The notes under the pieces are model-generated. The model had not been told where the DNA came from, did not search any database, and saw nothing but the letters and a program-made list of their open reading frames with translations. Positions 32,141-40,312 of a stretch of DNA of 64,000 bases are shown here, in pieces; the stretch's first letter is position 1, and each line of letters begins with the position of its first letter. The position numbers were made by a program, and so were the translations under genes. Source of the stretch: Chloroflexota bacterium. GTDB taxonomy: Bacteria > Chloroflexota > Anaerolineae > 4572-78 > J111. The stretch covers positions 1 to 64,000 of the forward strand of contig BOKF01000017.1 in assembly GCA_016860845.1 (NCBI GenBank). Reading direction: 5' to 3'.

Positions 32141-35116
32141 GTGAGACAGACCCCGCCAAAATTTCAAGCTTATATTCTTTCTATCCTGATCATAATCGCT
32201 GCCTTCGGCTTAAGTTCCAGCCAACCTGCTGTCGTTGAAGCCCAAGAGACGGCCAACGAGCCTGATCCGATTATGATTGAGACCATTTTTGCCGCGCTGA
32301 CCCCCAATGAGCGAGTCGGGCAGTTATTTATGGTTTCTTTCAGAGGCAACCAGGTCGGTCTCAACTCGGCCATTGCCGAATTGATTCAGCGATACCGGGT
32401 TGGTGGTGTTTATATTTCGGCGGAAAACCAGAATTTTATCAATTATCAAGGTACGCCCTCCCAGGTTTTAGCCCTGACAAATTCTCTGCAAACCCTGGCG
32501 CAAACACCACCGCCGCTGGTAGTCAGCGGGACGAGTTCGCTGACTGCTACAGCCACGATTACACCCTCTGCGCCGGTGAACGGGGTGGAGAAATACACGC
32601 CTCTGCCCCTATTTATTGCCGTCAATCATGAAGGAGATGGTTTCCCCTACACTCAAATTCGGGGCGGCAATCTGGTCGAGTTGCCCAATGAAATGGCTTT
32701 GGGGGCCACCTGGAACCCGGATAATGCGCGACTGGTCGGCCAGGTCGTCGGGCAGGAGCTGACGCTGTTGGGGGTCAACATGCTCTTTGGCCCTTCGCTC
32801 GATGTGTTGGATAACCCCCGGCCGGAGCGAGGCGGCTCTTTAGGGACGCGGACTTTTGGCGGCCATCCTTTTTGGGTGGGTGAAATGGGCGAGGCGTATA
32901 TTAGAGGAGTCCACCAGGGTGGTAATGGCCAAATTCTGACCGTGGCTAAACATTTTCCCGGTTTTGGCAGCAGCGACCGGGTGATTAATGAGGGCGTGCC
33001 GACCATTTACAAATCGCTCGACGAATTGCAGCGTAAAGAGTTACTGCCCTTCTTCAAAGTTACCAGTCTTGACTCTAATGACCGGGATGGCGTTACCGAC
33101 GGCTTGATGACCGCCCACACCCGCTATCAGGGCCTGCAAGGGAACCTGCCCATCAGCCTCGATGCCAGGAACCTGGCCACGATTTTGGCTTTAAAAGAGA
33201 TCGCTCCGTGGCGGGAGGGTGGCGGCTTAATTGTCAGCGCGCCGCTGGGAGCGCCGGCCGCTCTCGAAGGAATTGTGGGGACGACTCAAGAAAGCTTTCC
33301 GGCGCGGCTGTTGGTCCAGAATGCTTTTCTGGCCGGCAGTGACGTGTTATTTTTGCAGGATTTTGCTTTCAGAGGCGAGGACGCCGCCGCCCAACTGGGC
33401 AATATTAAAAATGCAATCGGCTTTTTTCAGGAAAAGTATGCCAGCGAAGCCAATTTTCAGACGGCCGTTGATAAAGCGGTGCGGCGGATTATTAAAGCCA
33501 AGCTTAAAATCTATGGTAACAATGTCTTGCAGACGGAGGTTCAAAAACCCTTTGAAAATTTGGGGTTGTTGAACAATATCACCCTTGATCTTGACCGGAT
33601 CGCCCGAGAAGGAGCGACCCTGATCACCCCTGCTACCTCACCAGGAGCCAATGCTCTGTCGGGTGTCCCCCAGCCGGGAGACCAGATCCTCATTTTTACC
33701 GATGATCGCTCAGGCCGGGATTGCCCATTCTGCCCAGAATTTTCTTTTATACCGCCCACCCGCTTACAAGAAATTTTACTTCAGTTGTTTGGTCCGAATG
33801 CGACTGGGCAAATATTACCGGAACAGATTAACAGCCTGGGTTTCTCGTTTCTTAAGAACCTATTGACGGGCCAGCCTTCACCTGAGAATGAACAGACGGA
33901 ACAGTTATTGCAGTCGGCAAATTGGATTATTTTTGCCATGCTGGATGTCAATGTGGATACGGCCCCCCAATCCGATGCGGTCAAGGCGCTGCTTAGAAAT
34001 CGTTATGAACAATTGCGCAACAAAAATCTGGTTTTGTTTGCCTTTAATGCGCCCTATTTTTTGGATGAAACAGAGATCAGCCAGTTGACCGCCTATTACG
34101 GCTTTTACAGTAAAGGTCCGGCCTATCTGGAAGCAGCCGCGCGCTTGTTATTTCAACAATTTGAGCCGGCCGGCGCTGCGCCGGTTACTATTCCGGCTAT
34201 TGGTCCCCTTGATCTTAGCCCCGACCCCAGCCAAACCATTCAACTGCAACCGCTGCATAAAATTGGCAAGAACGGCACGGTTACCCCTCTGGCCGAACAA
34301 AATCCACCGCTAACCGTTGTAGATTTACAGGTGGGTGAAGGGGTCATGTTTAGAACCAGTGTGATTATGGACAAAAACGGCCACCCCGTTCCGGATGGGA
34401 CCCTGGTCAATTTTCTAAGATATTATCCCCTGGAAGGGCTGTCGCTGGAACCACTGACCGCCCAAACGACCCGAGGGGTGGCTCAAATTCCTATTATTAA
34501 AGAGCGTGATACGCCGCTCCAGGTTAAGGCTTCGAGTGAATTGGCAGTACAATCCATTGTCTTTAATATCGGTCCCGGCATTGTCGAAACGCCCACCCCA
34601 ACCGCGACCTTTACCCCTTTTCCAACCGAAACGCCAACGATCACGCCCACCCCCACCGAAACACCGGCCCCGACGCGAACTCCCGCATCCTCTCCGACCC
34701 CCATCATGCCGCCTTCCTCCTCGAGTCAGCCTCCCCCCCGGCCGGTCAATGCCATTGATTTGGTTTACTCACTGTTAGGTATGCTTGTCATTGCCGGTAT
34801 ATCTTTTACCCTGGGTGGAGACCGTTTGCTTTTGGAAGAGCGGGTGCGTTCGGCTCTGGTAGCCATAGCCTTTGGTTTGGTGGGGTATGTGCTTTACACC
34901 ATTATGGCCCTGGCCTGGCCCCGGTCAGGCTTTTTCGGTACGCTCATCGAGCAGGGAGCAACGGGCCACTGGGTCACGCCGCTGGTCAGTCTGTTGTGTG
35001 CCATTGTCGGCACCGTGATCTGGTATTTGAAACCAGGCCGGATTTTTGGGTCAAAATGGTCCAGTCAAGGAATTCCCTTGGCGAGGATAAAATCATCTGA
35101 TGAAGAGGTAACGTAA
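32141..35116 (+). CDS. Membrane-anchored GH3-like protein, probably non-catalytic
   Basis: 991 residues from the GTG at 32141, which has AGGGA upstream and gives a proper signal peptide (AYILSILIIIAAFGLSSS). Residues about 55-420 are a glycoside hydrolase family 3 fold similar to NagZ (VGQLFMVSF, AKHFPGFGSSD, GLMTAHTRY). The expected nucleophile segment (usually SDDL) reads VSAPLGAP, and the Asp-His dyad after KHFPG is not seen, so activity is doubtful. A second alpha/beta domain and a beta domain follow. Then come a Thr/Pro-rich linker (about 840-880) and three membrane helices at the end. An outer-surface scaffold or binding role is an inference. Confidence 0.85.
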   Translation: MRQTPPKFQAYILSILIIIAAFGLSSSQPAVVEAQETANEPDPIMIETIFAALTPNERVGQLFMVSFRGNQVGLNSAIAELIQRYRVGGVYISAENQNFINYQGTPSQVLALTNSLQTLAQTPPPLVVSGTSSLTATATITPSAPVNGVEKYTPLPLFIAVNHEGDGFPYTQIRGGNLVELPNEMALGATWNPDNARLVGQVVGQELTLLGVNMLFGPSLDVLDNPRPERGGSLGTRTFGGHPFWVGEMGEAYIRGVHQGGNGQILTVAKHFPGFGSSDRVINEGVPTIYKSLDELQRKELLPFFKVTSLDSNDRDGVTDGLMTAHTRYQGLQGNLPISLDARNLATILALKEIAPWREGGGLIVSAPLGAPAALEGIVGTTQESFPARLLVQNAFLAGSDVLFLQDFAFRGEDAAAQLGNIKNAIGFFQEKYASEANFQTAVDKAVRRIIKAKLKIYGNNVLQTEVQKPFENLGLLNNITLDLDRIAREGATLITPATSPGANALSGVPQPGDQILIFTDDRSGRDCPFCPEFSFIPPTRLQEILLQLFGPNATGQILPEQINSLGFSFLKNLLTGQPSPENEQTEQLLQSANWIIFAMLDVNVDTAPQSDAVKALLRNRYEQLRNKNLVLFAFNAPYFLDETEISQLTAYYGFYSKGPAYLEAAARLLFQQFEPAGAAPVTIPAIGPLDLSPDPSQTIQLQPLHKIGKNGTVTPLAEQNPPLTVVDLQVGEGVMFRTSVIMDKNGHPVPDGTLVNFLRYYPLEGLSLEPLTAQTTRGVAQIPIIKERDTPLQVKASSELAVQSIVFNIGPGIVETPTPTATFTPFPTETPTITPTPTETPAPTRTPASSPTPIMPPSSSSQPPPRPVNAIDLVYSLLGMLVIAGISFTLGGDRLLLEERVRSALVAIAFGLVGYVLYTIMALAWPRSGFFGTLIEQGATGHWVTPLVSLLCAIVGTVIWYLKPGRIFGSKWSSQGIPLARIKSSDEEVT

Positions 35117-35151
35117 TGGAGGCCAGAGCTTGCTCTGAGCCTCAGCCGGAA

Positions 35152-36192
35152 TTAGCGGCTGACTTCGCTGATGGGTGGGTTTCCTGAGGTTGAATCGAGG
35201 CCGGAAAGGCCGGGGGTAAAGGTGAGGATGACCGCCAGAGTTAAAAGCGCGGCAATCAAGGCCAACAGGACCCGGTTGCGCCAGAAAGCAAAACGCCAGC
35301 CGTTGGTGGTCCGGCCGTTAATCACAATGGGCGCACCACTCAGGAGTTCGCGGCGGAATTGTTGAATGTTGTCAGGGCGTTCTTCTGGATGCAGGCCCAG
35401 AGCATGAAGAATCGCTTGCTCGGTTTGGGTTGAAACCTCTGGATTGATTTCTTTAATACTCAAGGGCGTTTGAGTTTTTGGGCGAATATAGCGCGTTTTA
35501 GCGTCGGGAGGCGGCTCATTGGTGAGGAGATGATACAGCGTGGCTCCTAGCGAATAGACATCTGAGCGGCTATCGGTGTAACCGCTATCCCCGCCGATTT
35601 GCTCCAGCGGCGCATATTGAATGGTGGCCCGGCCTTGCAAAACGGTTACGGTTCGATTATCATCAGGGTGAAGCAGCTTGACCAGGCCGAAGTCTACCAA
35701 TTTAATCGTACCGTTAGGCGTCAATTTTATGTTTGAAGGCTTTATATCCCGGTGGAGCACCGGCGGGTCCTGGTGATGCAGATATTCCAGGGCATTGATG
35801 AGCTGTTCGGCCCAGGTGAGGACTTGCTCTTCGGGAATAAATGTTTGCTTGTGCCGGGTGTGTTCGATAATCTCGCGCAGGTCCTGGCCAGGCACAAAGT
35901 CCATCACCAGGTAGTCACGACCATTAAAAAGGAAAAAGTCTGAAACTTTGGGGAGATTGGTATGATCCAGACGAGCCAGGACGCTGGCTTCCCGGTGGAA
36001 GGCCGCCTGAGCTTGTTCCTGGTACTCTTTAGAAGCGCCGGGGTCTGGAGTAACTTCTTTAATAGCACAGAGGCGCCCTTCCAGGCGCAAATCTTCAGCC
36101 CGGTAAATGGCCCCCATACCCCCCTGACCCACCAGGTCCAAAATACGGTAGCGGGACCATAAAATGGTACCAGGGCTTAATATTCCCGACAT
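35152..36192 (-). CDS. Ser/Thr protein kinase with C-terminal membrane helix
   Basis: 346 residues. A complete Hanks-type kinase spans about 14-280: GQGGMGAIYRAED, the catalytic HRDIKPSNIKL, the metal-binding DFGLVK, and the activation region YAPLEQIGG. One hydrophobic helix (VLLALIAALLTLAVILTF) near residues 308-326 anchors it, leaving about 20 residues outside. There is no PASTA or other sensor domain. It is divergent from the FHA-winged-helix regulator at 36323, separated by 130 bp, so the two may form a pair in which the kinase creates the phosphothreonine that the FHA domain reads. Confidence 0.94.
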   Translation of the reverse strand: MSGILSPGTILWSRYRILDLVGQGGMGAIYRAEDLRLEGRLCAIKEVTPDPGASKEYQEQAQAAFHREASVLARLDHTNLPKVSDFFLFNGRDYLVMDFVPGQDLREIIEHTRHKQTFIPEEQVLTWAEQLINALEYLHHQDPPVLHRDIKPSNIKLTPNGTIKLVDFGLVKLLHPDDNRTVTVLQGRATIQYAPLEQIGGDSGYTDSRSDVYSLGATLYHLLTNEPPPDAKTRYIRPKTQTPLSIKEINPEVSTQTEQAILHALGLHPEERPDNIQQFRRELLSGAPIVINGRTTNGWRFAFWRNRVLLALIAALLTLAVILTFTPGLSGLDSTSGNPPISEVSR

Positions 36193-36322
36193 GTCTCTTC
36201 TTCTCCCCGGCGTGGTAAAAGACGCAAATCATTAATTCTACCACACTGATAGCTTAATCACATAAAGGGTTTCTGTCAAAAGCCGAAAGTCCCATTGTCA
36301 ATAGAGGCAGGAGGTAATTGTT

Positions 36323-36979
36323 ATGTCTAACCAAGAAGTGGCCATGTTATTAGTTCATGAGGGTAACAGCCCCAAAACGCAGTGGCCTTTGGTTAAACGA
36401 ACGATGGTTATTGGCCGTGAGGCCGACAGTGATATCCAAATTGACGACCGGCAAGTCTCCCGGCGGCATGCCGAAATTATCCAAACCCTCGAAGGCTATA
36501 CCCTCCGCGATTTGGGCAGCAAAAATGGCACGTTCTTAAACGGCGAGGTGGTCTCCCAAAAACCGAGACTGATCCGCAACGGGGATGAGGTGGGGATTGC
36601 CCTGTGCGCCAAACTGACGTTTGTGGAGGATGAGGCCACTGCACCCATTATACTTGATTATAAACAAAAACCATCGCTCAAAATGGATCTGTCGGCCAAG
36701 CGGGTCTGGGTGATGGACAAAGAGATTAACCCCCCTCTTTCACTGGCCCAGTACAATCTGCTGGAACTCTTGTATAAGAACGCTGGCAACGTGGTGTCGC
36801 GAGATGAAGTTATTGCCGTGGTCTGGTCCGACGAGGAAGCCGAGGGTGTGTCGGAGCAAGCGATAGACGCCCTGGCGCGGCGTCTACGGGAACGTATTGC
36901 CGAAATTGACCCGGACAGTAAGTACGTTGAAACGGTGCGGGGGCATGGCTTTCGTCTCAATTTGGCTCACAAAATCTAA
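36323..36979 (+). CDS. FHA-winged-helix transcription regulator
   Basis: 218 residues. Residues about 25-100 form an FHA domain (VIGREADSD, VSRRHA, DLGSKNGTFLNG). Residues about 120-215 form an OmpR-type winged helix (LSLAQYNLLELLYKNAGNV, then a C-terminal wing VETVRGHGFRLN). There is no receiver domain, so input is probably phosphothreonine binding instead of aspartate phosphorylation. GGCAGGAGG lies before the ATG. It is divergent from a Ser/Thr kinase. EmbR of actinobacteria is a known FHA regulator but has the domains in the other order and an extra BTAD domain. Confidence 0.9.
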   Translation: MSNQEVAMLLVHEGNSPKTQWPLVKRTMVIGREADSDIQIDDRQVSRRHAEIIQTLEGYTLRDLGSKNGTFLNGEVVSQKPRLIRNGDEVGIALCAKLTFVEDEATAPIILDYKQKPSLKMDLSAKRVWVMDKEINPPLSLAQYNLLELLYKNAGNVVSRDEVIAVVWSDEEAEGVSEQAIDALARRLRERIAEIDPDSKYVETVRGHGFRLNLAHKI

Positions 36980-37072
36980 ACCGTTGAGGCCGCCGGAGCT
37001 GGTGGGATCACAGAAATTGTGGCAACGGGGATTGTCTCTGTTAGTTCCATAAAGTAGTTTTACATAAATAGA

Positions 37073-37101
37073 TTGACATATTGTTTGGATTATTGTATGA
37101 T
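37073..37101 (+). promoter_or_regulatory. Promoter of the FtsB/DivIC-like gene
   Basis: TTGACA (37073-37078) and TATGAT (37096-37101) with a 17-bp spacer, 30 bp before the GTG start. Confidence 0.7.
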
Positions 37102-37130
37102 AAAAAGACAGCGTCGGCTAAGGAGAGGGT

Positions 37131-37556
37131 GTGACCAAAAAACGTCCCGGCCCCAAGGCTCCAATAGCTCAATTTGTGGCAATCATTGCCCTGTCTATTT
37201 CGATCTTCCTTATTGTAGATTTTGGACGGCGGGCGGCGGCCAACTATCGGGTGCAGCGTGAAGCCGAGCGTCTGAGTCAGGAGGTACAAATCGCCCGTCA
37301 GCAACAAGCCGACTTGCTGGCCCGGCGCAGCTACGTAGCCAGTGACCTCTATGTGGAAGAAGTGGCCCGCCGCGAGCTAAAATGGGCCAGCCCCGGTGAA
37401 ACTGTCCTGGCAATTATGCCCACGCCCGAGGCAGTCGCTCCTGCTGCCAGTGCTAACTCCGTAGAGGTTTCACCCGCACTCATAATCCAAACCCCGGTCC
37501 AGGCCTGGTGGCATCTATTCTTTGGCCCCCCAACCCAATCCCCGTTAGTGGAATAA
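37131..37556 (+). CDS. FtsB/DivIC-like septum formation initiator
   Basis: 141 residues from a GTG at 37131 with AAGGAG upstream. A short basic cytoplasmic start is followed by one membrane helix (FVAIIALSISIFLIVDF) and a coiled coil (VQREAERLSQEVQIARQQQA). Next is the typical DYVEEVARRELKWASPGETV-like segment (VEEVARRELKWASPGE), which is the signature of the FtsB/DivIC family. These proteins help assemble the cell-division machinery. It is a single gene that stops 84 bp before the tRNA gene. Confidence 0.85.
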   Translation: MTKKRPGPKAPIAQFVAIIALSISIFLIVDFGRRAAANYRVQREAERLSQEVQIARQQQADLLARRSYVASDLYVEEVARRELKWASPGETVLAIMPTPEAVAPAASANSVEVSPALIIQTPVQAWWHLFFGPPTQSPLVE

Positions 37557-37599
37557 GAAATTGAACCGCAATTATCCGTTCTAATTTCTCATTTTTTAT

Positions 37600-37627
37600 T
37601 TGACACCCCCTGTCTTTTGACTAAAAT
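37600..37627 (+). promoter_or_regulatory. tRNA-Met promoter
   Basis: TTGACA (37600-37605) and TAAAAT (37622-37627) with a 16-bp spacer, 13 bp upstream of the tRNA. Confidence 0.65.
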
Positions 37628-37640
37628 GTGTAGCGGATGC

Positions 37641-37713
37641 GCTGATGTAGCTCAGTGGTTAGAGCACGAAACTCATAATTTCGGGGTCGGTGGTTCAAAT
37701 CCACCCATCAGCA
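37641..37713 (+). tRNA. tRNA-Met (CAT), elongator type
   Basis: A full 73-nt cloverleaf can be drawn. The acceptor stem is GCTGATG/CATCAGC, the D stem GCTC/GAGC, the anticodon stem CGAAA/TTTCG with loop CTCATAA, and the T stem GGTGG/CCACC with loop TTCAAAT. The discriminator base is A and CCA is not encoded. The G1-C72 pair argues against initiator Met. The GTAGCTCAG start and the GGGTC variable loop resemble elongator Met, but tRNA-Ile2 (with modified CAT) is an alternative. Accessory genes begin right after it. Confidence 0.93.
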
Positions 37714-37799
37714 CTTGCGGGATTTCTAGATTAGTTATCACATAAGTCCATATTATAAGTTTAAACAACCTTCAAGGTTTGTTTAAGATCAACCAGGTA

Positions 37800-37833
37800 A
37801 AAAAACCCGCACTATTCATGCGGGTTTTTTTAT
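37800..37833 (+). terminator. Terminator after the tRNA gene
   Basis: AAACCCGC and GCGGGTTT form a stem with a T7 tail. It lies 90 bp after the tRNA and just before the HTH gene. Confidence 0.8.
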
Positions 37834-37853
37834 TGTTTCGAAAGTGCTGATAT

Positions 37854-38432
37854 ATGGCTAATACTCAAGTTACTGGACCGCCCTCATTTCATGTCCCCAC
37901 CTTCATTCCTCTGGTTGAAGCTGCCCAAAAATATAACCTGTCTGAAAAAGCATTGACACAGCTTATCCAGACTGGTAAGATTGAGGCAGTTCAATTACCT
38001 AACGGGGAGTTACTTGTGGCTGCTGAGAGCAATAACGGTCATAAAGCTAAAACGAAACAGGAAATCATTGCTGAGGAGTTTTCTCACTTACGTGGCAACA
38101 CCATCAGTGCTTCTGAGGCTAGTCGTAAATATAGCAAAATCTACGGAGTAACTATTTCAAACGAATTATTTAGCCGTTGGTCGAGATTAGGCTATATCAA
38201 ACGAGTCTCTGGCTATCGCCTGAGTCTAGATGAAGCTGATGTAGCATATTGTGCTAAAATTTTTGTTGAAAAATATCATGAATATAGGGGACGCCTACAA
38301 GGTGTTCCGATTTTTGATGAAAATGGTAACCCGTATCATCTGAAGTATCGTGAGGTGGCTGCACATTTACGAGCCGAGCGGCAGACTACGAATAAAAAGA
38401 AACGAAGTACTGAGGGGCAAAATTCTTATTGA
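37854..38432 (+). CDS. HTH/excisionase-like DNA-binding protein
   Basis: 192 residues. Two helix-turn-helix-like units are suggested: one near residues 20-55 (IPLVEAAQKYNLSEKALTQL, like a MerR/excisionase helix-turn-helix) and a second near 80-125 (ISASEASRKYSKIYGVTISN). The C-terminal third is basic. The gene is the first one after the tRNA and is AT-richer than the FtsK and ParM genes. It may control or excise the element, or simply be a repressor. No catalytic integrase residues are seen. Confidence 0.6.
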   Translation: MANTQVTGPPSFHVPTFIPLVEAAQKYNLSEKALTQLIQTGKIEAVQLPNGELLVAAESNNGHKAKTKQEIIAEEFSHLRGNTISASEASRKYSKIYGVTISNELFSRWSRLGYIKRVSGYRLSLDEADVAYCAKIFVEKYHEYRGRLQGVPIFDENGNPYHLKYREVAAHLRAERQTTNKKKRSTEGQNSY

Positions 38433-38445
38433 CGAGCAGATTAAT

Positions 38446-38484
38446 GAAAAAAGTGATCGGTCTCCTATCGACCACTTTTTTTTT
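38446..38484 (+). terminator. Terminator of the HTH gene
   Basis: AAAAGTG and TCG pair with CGA and CACTTTT around a TCTCCTA loop, followed by a T-run. Confidence 0.75.
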
Positions 38485-38532
38485 CGAAAAGTCTCGAAAA
38501 GTATTGACATTTTTCGAGATAGCTGTTATACT
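38481..38532 (+). promoter_or_regulatory. Strong promoter with overlapping inverted-repeat operators
   Basis: TTGACA (38504-38509) and TATACT (38527-38532) with a 17-bp spacer. TTTTCGAAAA (38481-38490) is a palindrome, and TCTCGAAAA (38492-38500) and TTTTCGAGA (38511-38519) are exact inverted copies on both sides of the -35 box. Three half-site pairs sharing CGAAAA suggest a repressor site that blocks the -35. Confidence 0.7.
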
Positions 38533-38609
38533 TCTGAAAAGTTAAGCTTCATCATTTACAGATGGTTGCTTGATTTTATCGACAGCCACCCCGCTTTTAG
38601 GAGAGATGT

Positions 38610-38693
38610 GTGACCAATCGAAGTGGATTTCAAGGTAGTAGTTTTAGTCGTGATCCGATTTTTTCGGCTAACTGCCTGTCTGACCAGCCTTAA
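38610..38693 (+). CDS. Possible 27-residue leader peptide
   Basis: A GTG at 38610 with AGGAGA 5 bp upstream starts a 27-codon frame (MTNRSGFQGSSFSRDP...) ending in TAA at 38691. It lies downstream of the strong promoter and upstream of two hairpins and the ParB-like gene. No family recognised. It may be a leader peptide or no gene at all. Confidence 0.28.
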   Translation: MTNRSGFQGSSFSRDPIFSANCLSDQP

Positions 38694-38697
38694 TTCA

Positions 38698-38731
38698 ATG
38701 ACCCAGTCACCATCCTGGTGGATCGGGTCAT
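38698..38731 (+). terminator. Hairpin after the leader frame, possible attenuator
   Basis: ATGACCC and CACC pair with GGTG and GGGTCAT. The following TCTTGCTTT is only a weak T-run. A second stem, CCGGCGAG/CTCGCCGG, follows at 38748-38772. Together they could attenuate transcription into the ParB-like gene. Confidence 0.4.
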
Positions 38732-38855
38732 CTTGCTTTAAATAAAAAACCGGCGAGACGCGACCTCGCCGGAATAAGGACGGCGAACCGACCAAAGTCA
38801 ACCGTCCTGACCAATATTATACCACACTCTTTTTAGTCACGAAAGGAACCGACCC

Positions 38856-39812
38856 ATGAGTACGCGAGTTTTAGTAGAACCAAATGACCTGGTTTTCGTT
38901 CAGAGCCGAGCGTCTACCAACACTGATTTGGTGGATGAGTATGCCGAAATGATGCAAAGCGGTGTAGAGTTCGACCCCGCCCAGGGTATGCAGGATGAGA
39001 ATGGGCAGATTTATGTATTTGATGGGCATCACCGCGGCTCGGCAGCGAAACAGATTGGGGCCAAACTATGGGTGGAAGTGCGGCCTGGTACAAGACTGGA
39101 TGCTGAGTGGCTGGCCCTGACGGCCAATCAAAAGCATGGTTTGCGTCGCAATCGCGAAGACTTGCGCCGAATTGTAAGGCTGGCTCTCCTGCACCCTAGG
39201 GGGGTCACATTAAGCGACCGCGAGCTTGCACGACACTGTGGTGTCCATCATAACACCGTTAGCAAAATTCGCCAGGAACTGGAAGTATCTGGCGAAATTC
39301 GCCAGATAGAAAAACGACTGGTCACCCGGAACGGGCAAACTTACCAGGTTGACACTGGCAATATTGGTAAATCAAGAGCAGCCACAACCGTTGAACCGAG
39401 CTTTGCTGTAACTTTGGCCCCGCAAATGGTACAGCATTTGCGAACAGAGGCATTACCTTCCGACTGCGAACTAGAGCATGTCGTCAAAGTAGGATACCCG
39501 TATGACTCCACTTATTATGAACCAAAGGCTCAAGAATTTGAATGTCCCCACTGTGGTCAGGAAAAAATTGTCGGCGTCAACGGTAGCCGCCGCTGGTGTC
39601 TGAATTGCAGCGCTGAGTGGCCTACGGCCGCGGCGTTCCTGGCTGCCGTTCAAAGTGAACCCTCTACCGAGCCAACGACAGGTCGAGAAGCCATCAGAAA
39701 CAGGCTGCGCCAGTTAATCAGCCTGGTTGATACCTGTCCAGACGAGCAATTGGCAGAATTGGCAACCTGGCTGACAAACCTTGAAATGAGCCTGACTTTT
39801 GCCTCAAAGTAG
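38856..39812 (+). CDS. ParB/sulfiredoxin-fold protein with HTH and zinc ribbon
   Basis: 318 residues. Residues about 1-90 form a ParB N-domain-like fold with the core FDGHHRGSAAKQIGA. Residues about 100-155 are helical with an HTH (LSDRELARHCGVHHNTVSKI). The C-terminal part holds a zinc ribbon (CPHC, then CLNC near residue 250). It is related to plasmid regulators and partition proteins that bind DNA, but no ParA is nearby. AAAGGAA lies before the ATG. It is followed 21 bp later by the small coupled genes. It could bind the operator repeats upstream; this is not shown. Confidence 0.8.
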   Translation: MSTRVLVEPNDLVFVQSRASTNTDLVDEYAEMMQSGVEFDPAQGMQDENGQIYVFDGHHRGSAAKQIGAKLWVEVRPGTRLDAEWLALTANQKHGLRRNREDLRRIVRLALLHPRGVTLSDRELARHCGVHHNTVSKIRQELEVSGEIRQIEKRLVTRNGQTYQVDTGNIGKSRAATTVEPSFAVTLAPQMVQHLRTEALPSDCELEHVVKVGYPYDSTYYEPKAQEFECPHCGQEKIVGVNGSRRWCLNCSAEWPTAAAFLAAVQSEPSTEPTTGREAIRNRLRQLISLVDTCPDEQLAELATWLTNLEMSLTFASK

Positions 39813-39833
39813 TCCAGGGAGAAGGAGAAAAAG

Positions 39834-40070
39834 ATGATCACTCGCAGCCACCTCAGATCGAGTTATAGGATGGCCAATGACCCGGAACAGCGGATTCTGG
39901 CGGCAGTGGTCAAGCAAGCAGTGGCTGATATTCGCTCGCGCAGTCCAGTGGTGCGGGCCGAGGCGCAGCAGTTCCTGGCCGACGAAGAAGGTCAGGCCTG
40001 GCTGAGCCATTTTGCCGGGGTATCGGCCAGAACGGTTCGTGAGTTTGTGTTGCAGGGTGGTTCAGGATGA
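39834..40070 (+). CDS. Small hypothetical protein, first of a coupled series
   Basis: 78 residues, with GGGAGAAGGAG before the ATG. The sequence is mostly helical and contains RSRSPVVRAEAQQFLADEEG and AGVSARTVREFV. Its shape recalls small phage-like proteins with an AxxxAVxDI...R.EA..FL pattern. It overlaps the next gene by 4 bp. Function unknown; its place in the FtsK operon suggests a helper role. Confidence 0.6.
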   Translation: MITRSHLRSSYRMANDPEQRILAAVVKQAVADIRSRSPVVRAEAQQFLADEEGQAWLSHFAGVSARTVREFVLQGGSG

Positions 40071-40312
40071 AAACGATCGAACAGAAGATGCTTCAAGACT
40101 GGATCTTTGCCACACAGGCTACCATCCTGCTCTTGCGGAAATTGTCAGGCCGGCTGGAGCAGTGGCAAACCCAGGGATATATCGAACCCGAAGAGTTCAT
40201 AGAAGCGTGCCGGCAGTTGCGTGAGGCCAGGTTGTGGCAGTGGGCGGCTGAGGCTGGCGGGCACGGCATTGCCGCTCTAGCTGAAATAGCCGAGACTGGG
40301 GGAGACAAATGA
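40067..40312 (+). CDS. Small hypothetical helical protein
   Basis: 81 residues, starting inside the stop of the preceding gene (ATGA overlap) and overlapping the next one the same way. It is all-helical, rich in Gln, Leu and Ala (MLQDWIFATQATILLLRKLS), without clear membrane span or motif. Its role within the FtsK gene series is unknown. Confidence 0.6.
   Translation: MKTIEQKMLQDWIFATQATILLLRKLSGRLEQWQTQGYIEPEEFIEACRQLREARLWQWAAEAGGHGIAALAEIAETGGDK

Larger units (their letters stand above)
38433..38855. other. Control region of the element (423 bp)
   Basis: It holds a terminator (38446-38484), a strong promoter overlapped by inverted repeats, a possible short reading frame (38610-38693) and two hairpins (38698-38731 and 38748-38772). 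No long gene is present before the ParB-like gene at 38856. Confidence 0.6.
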
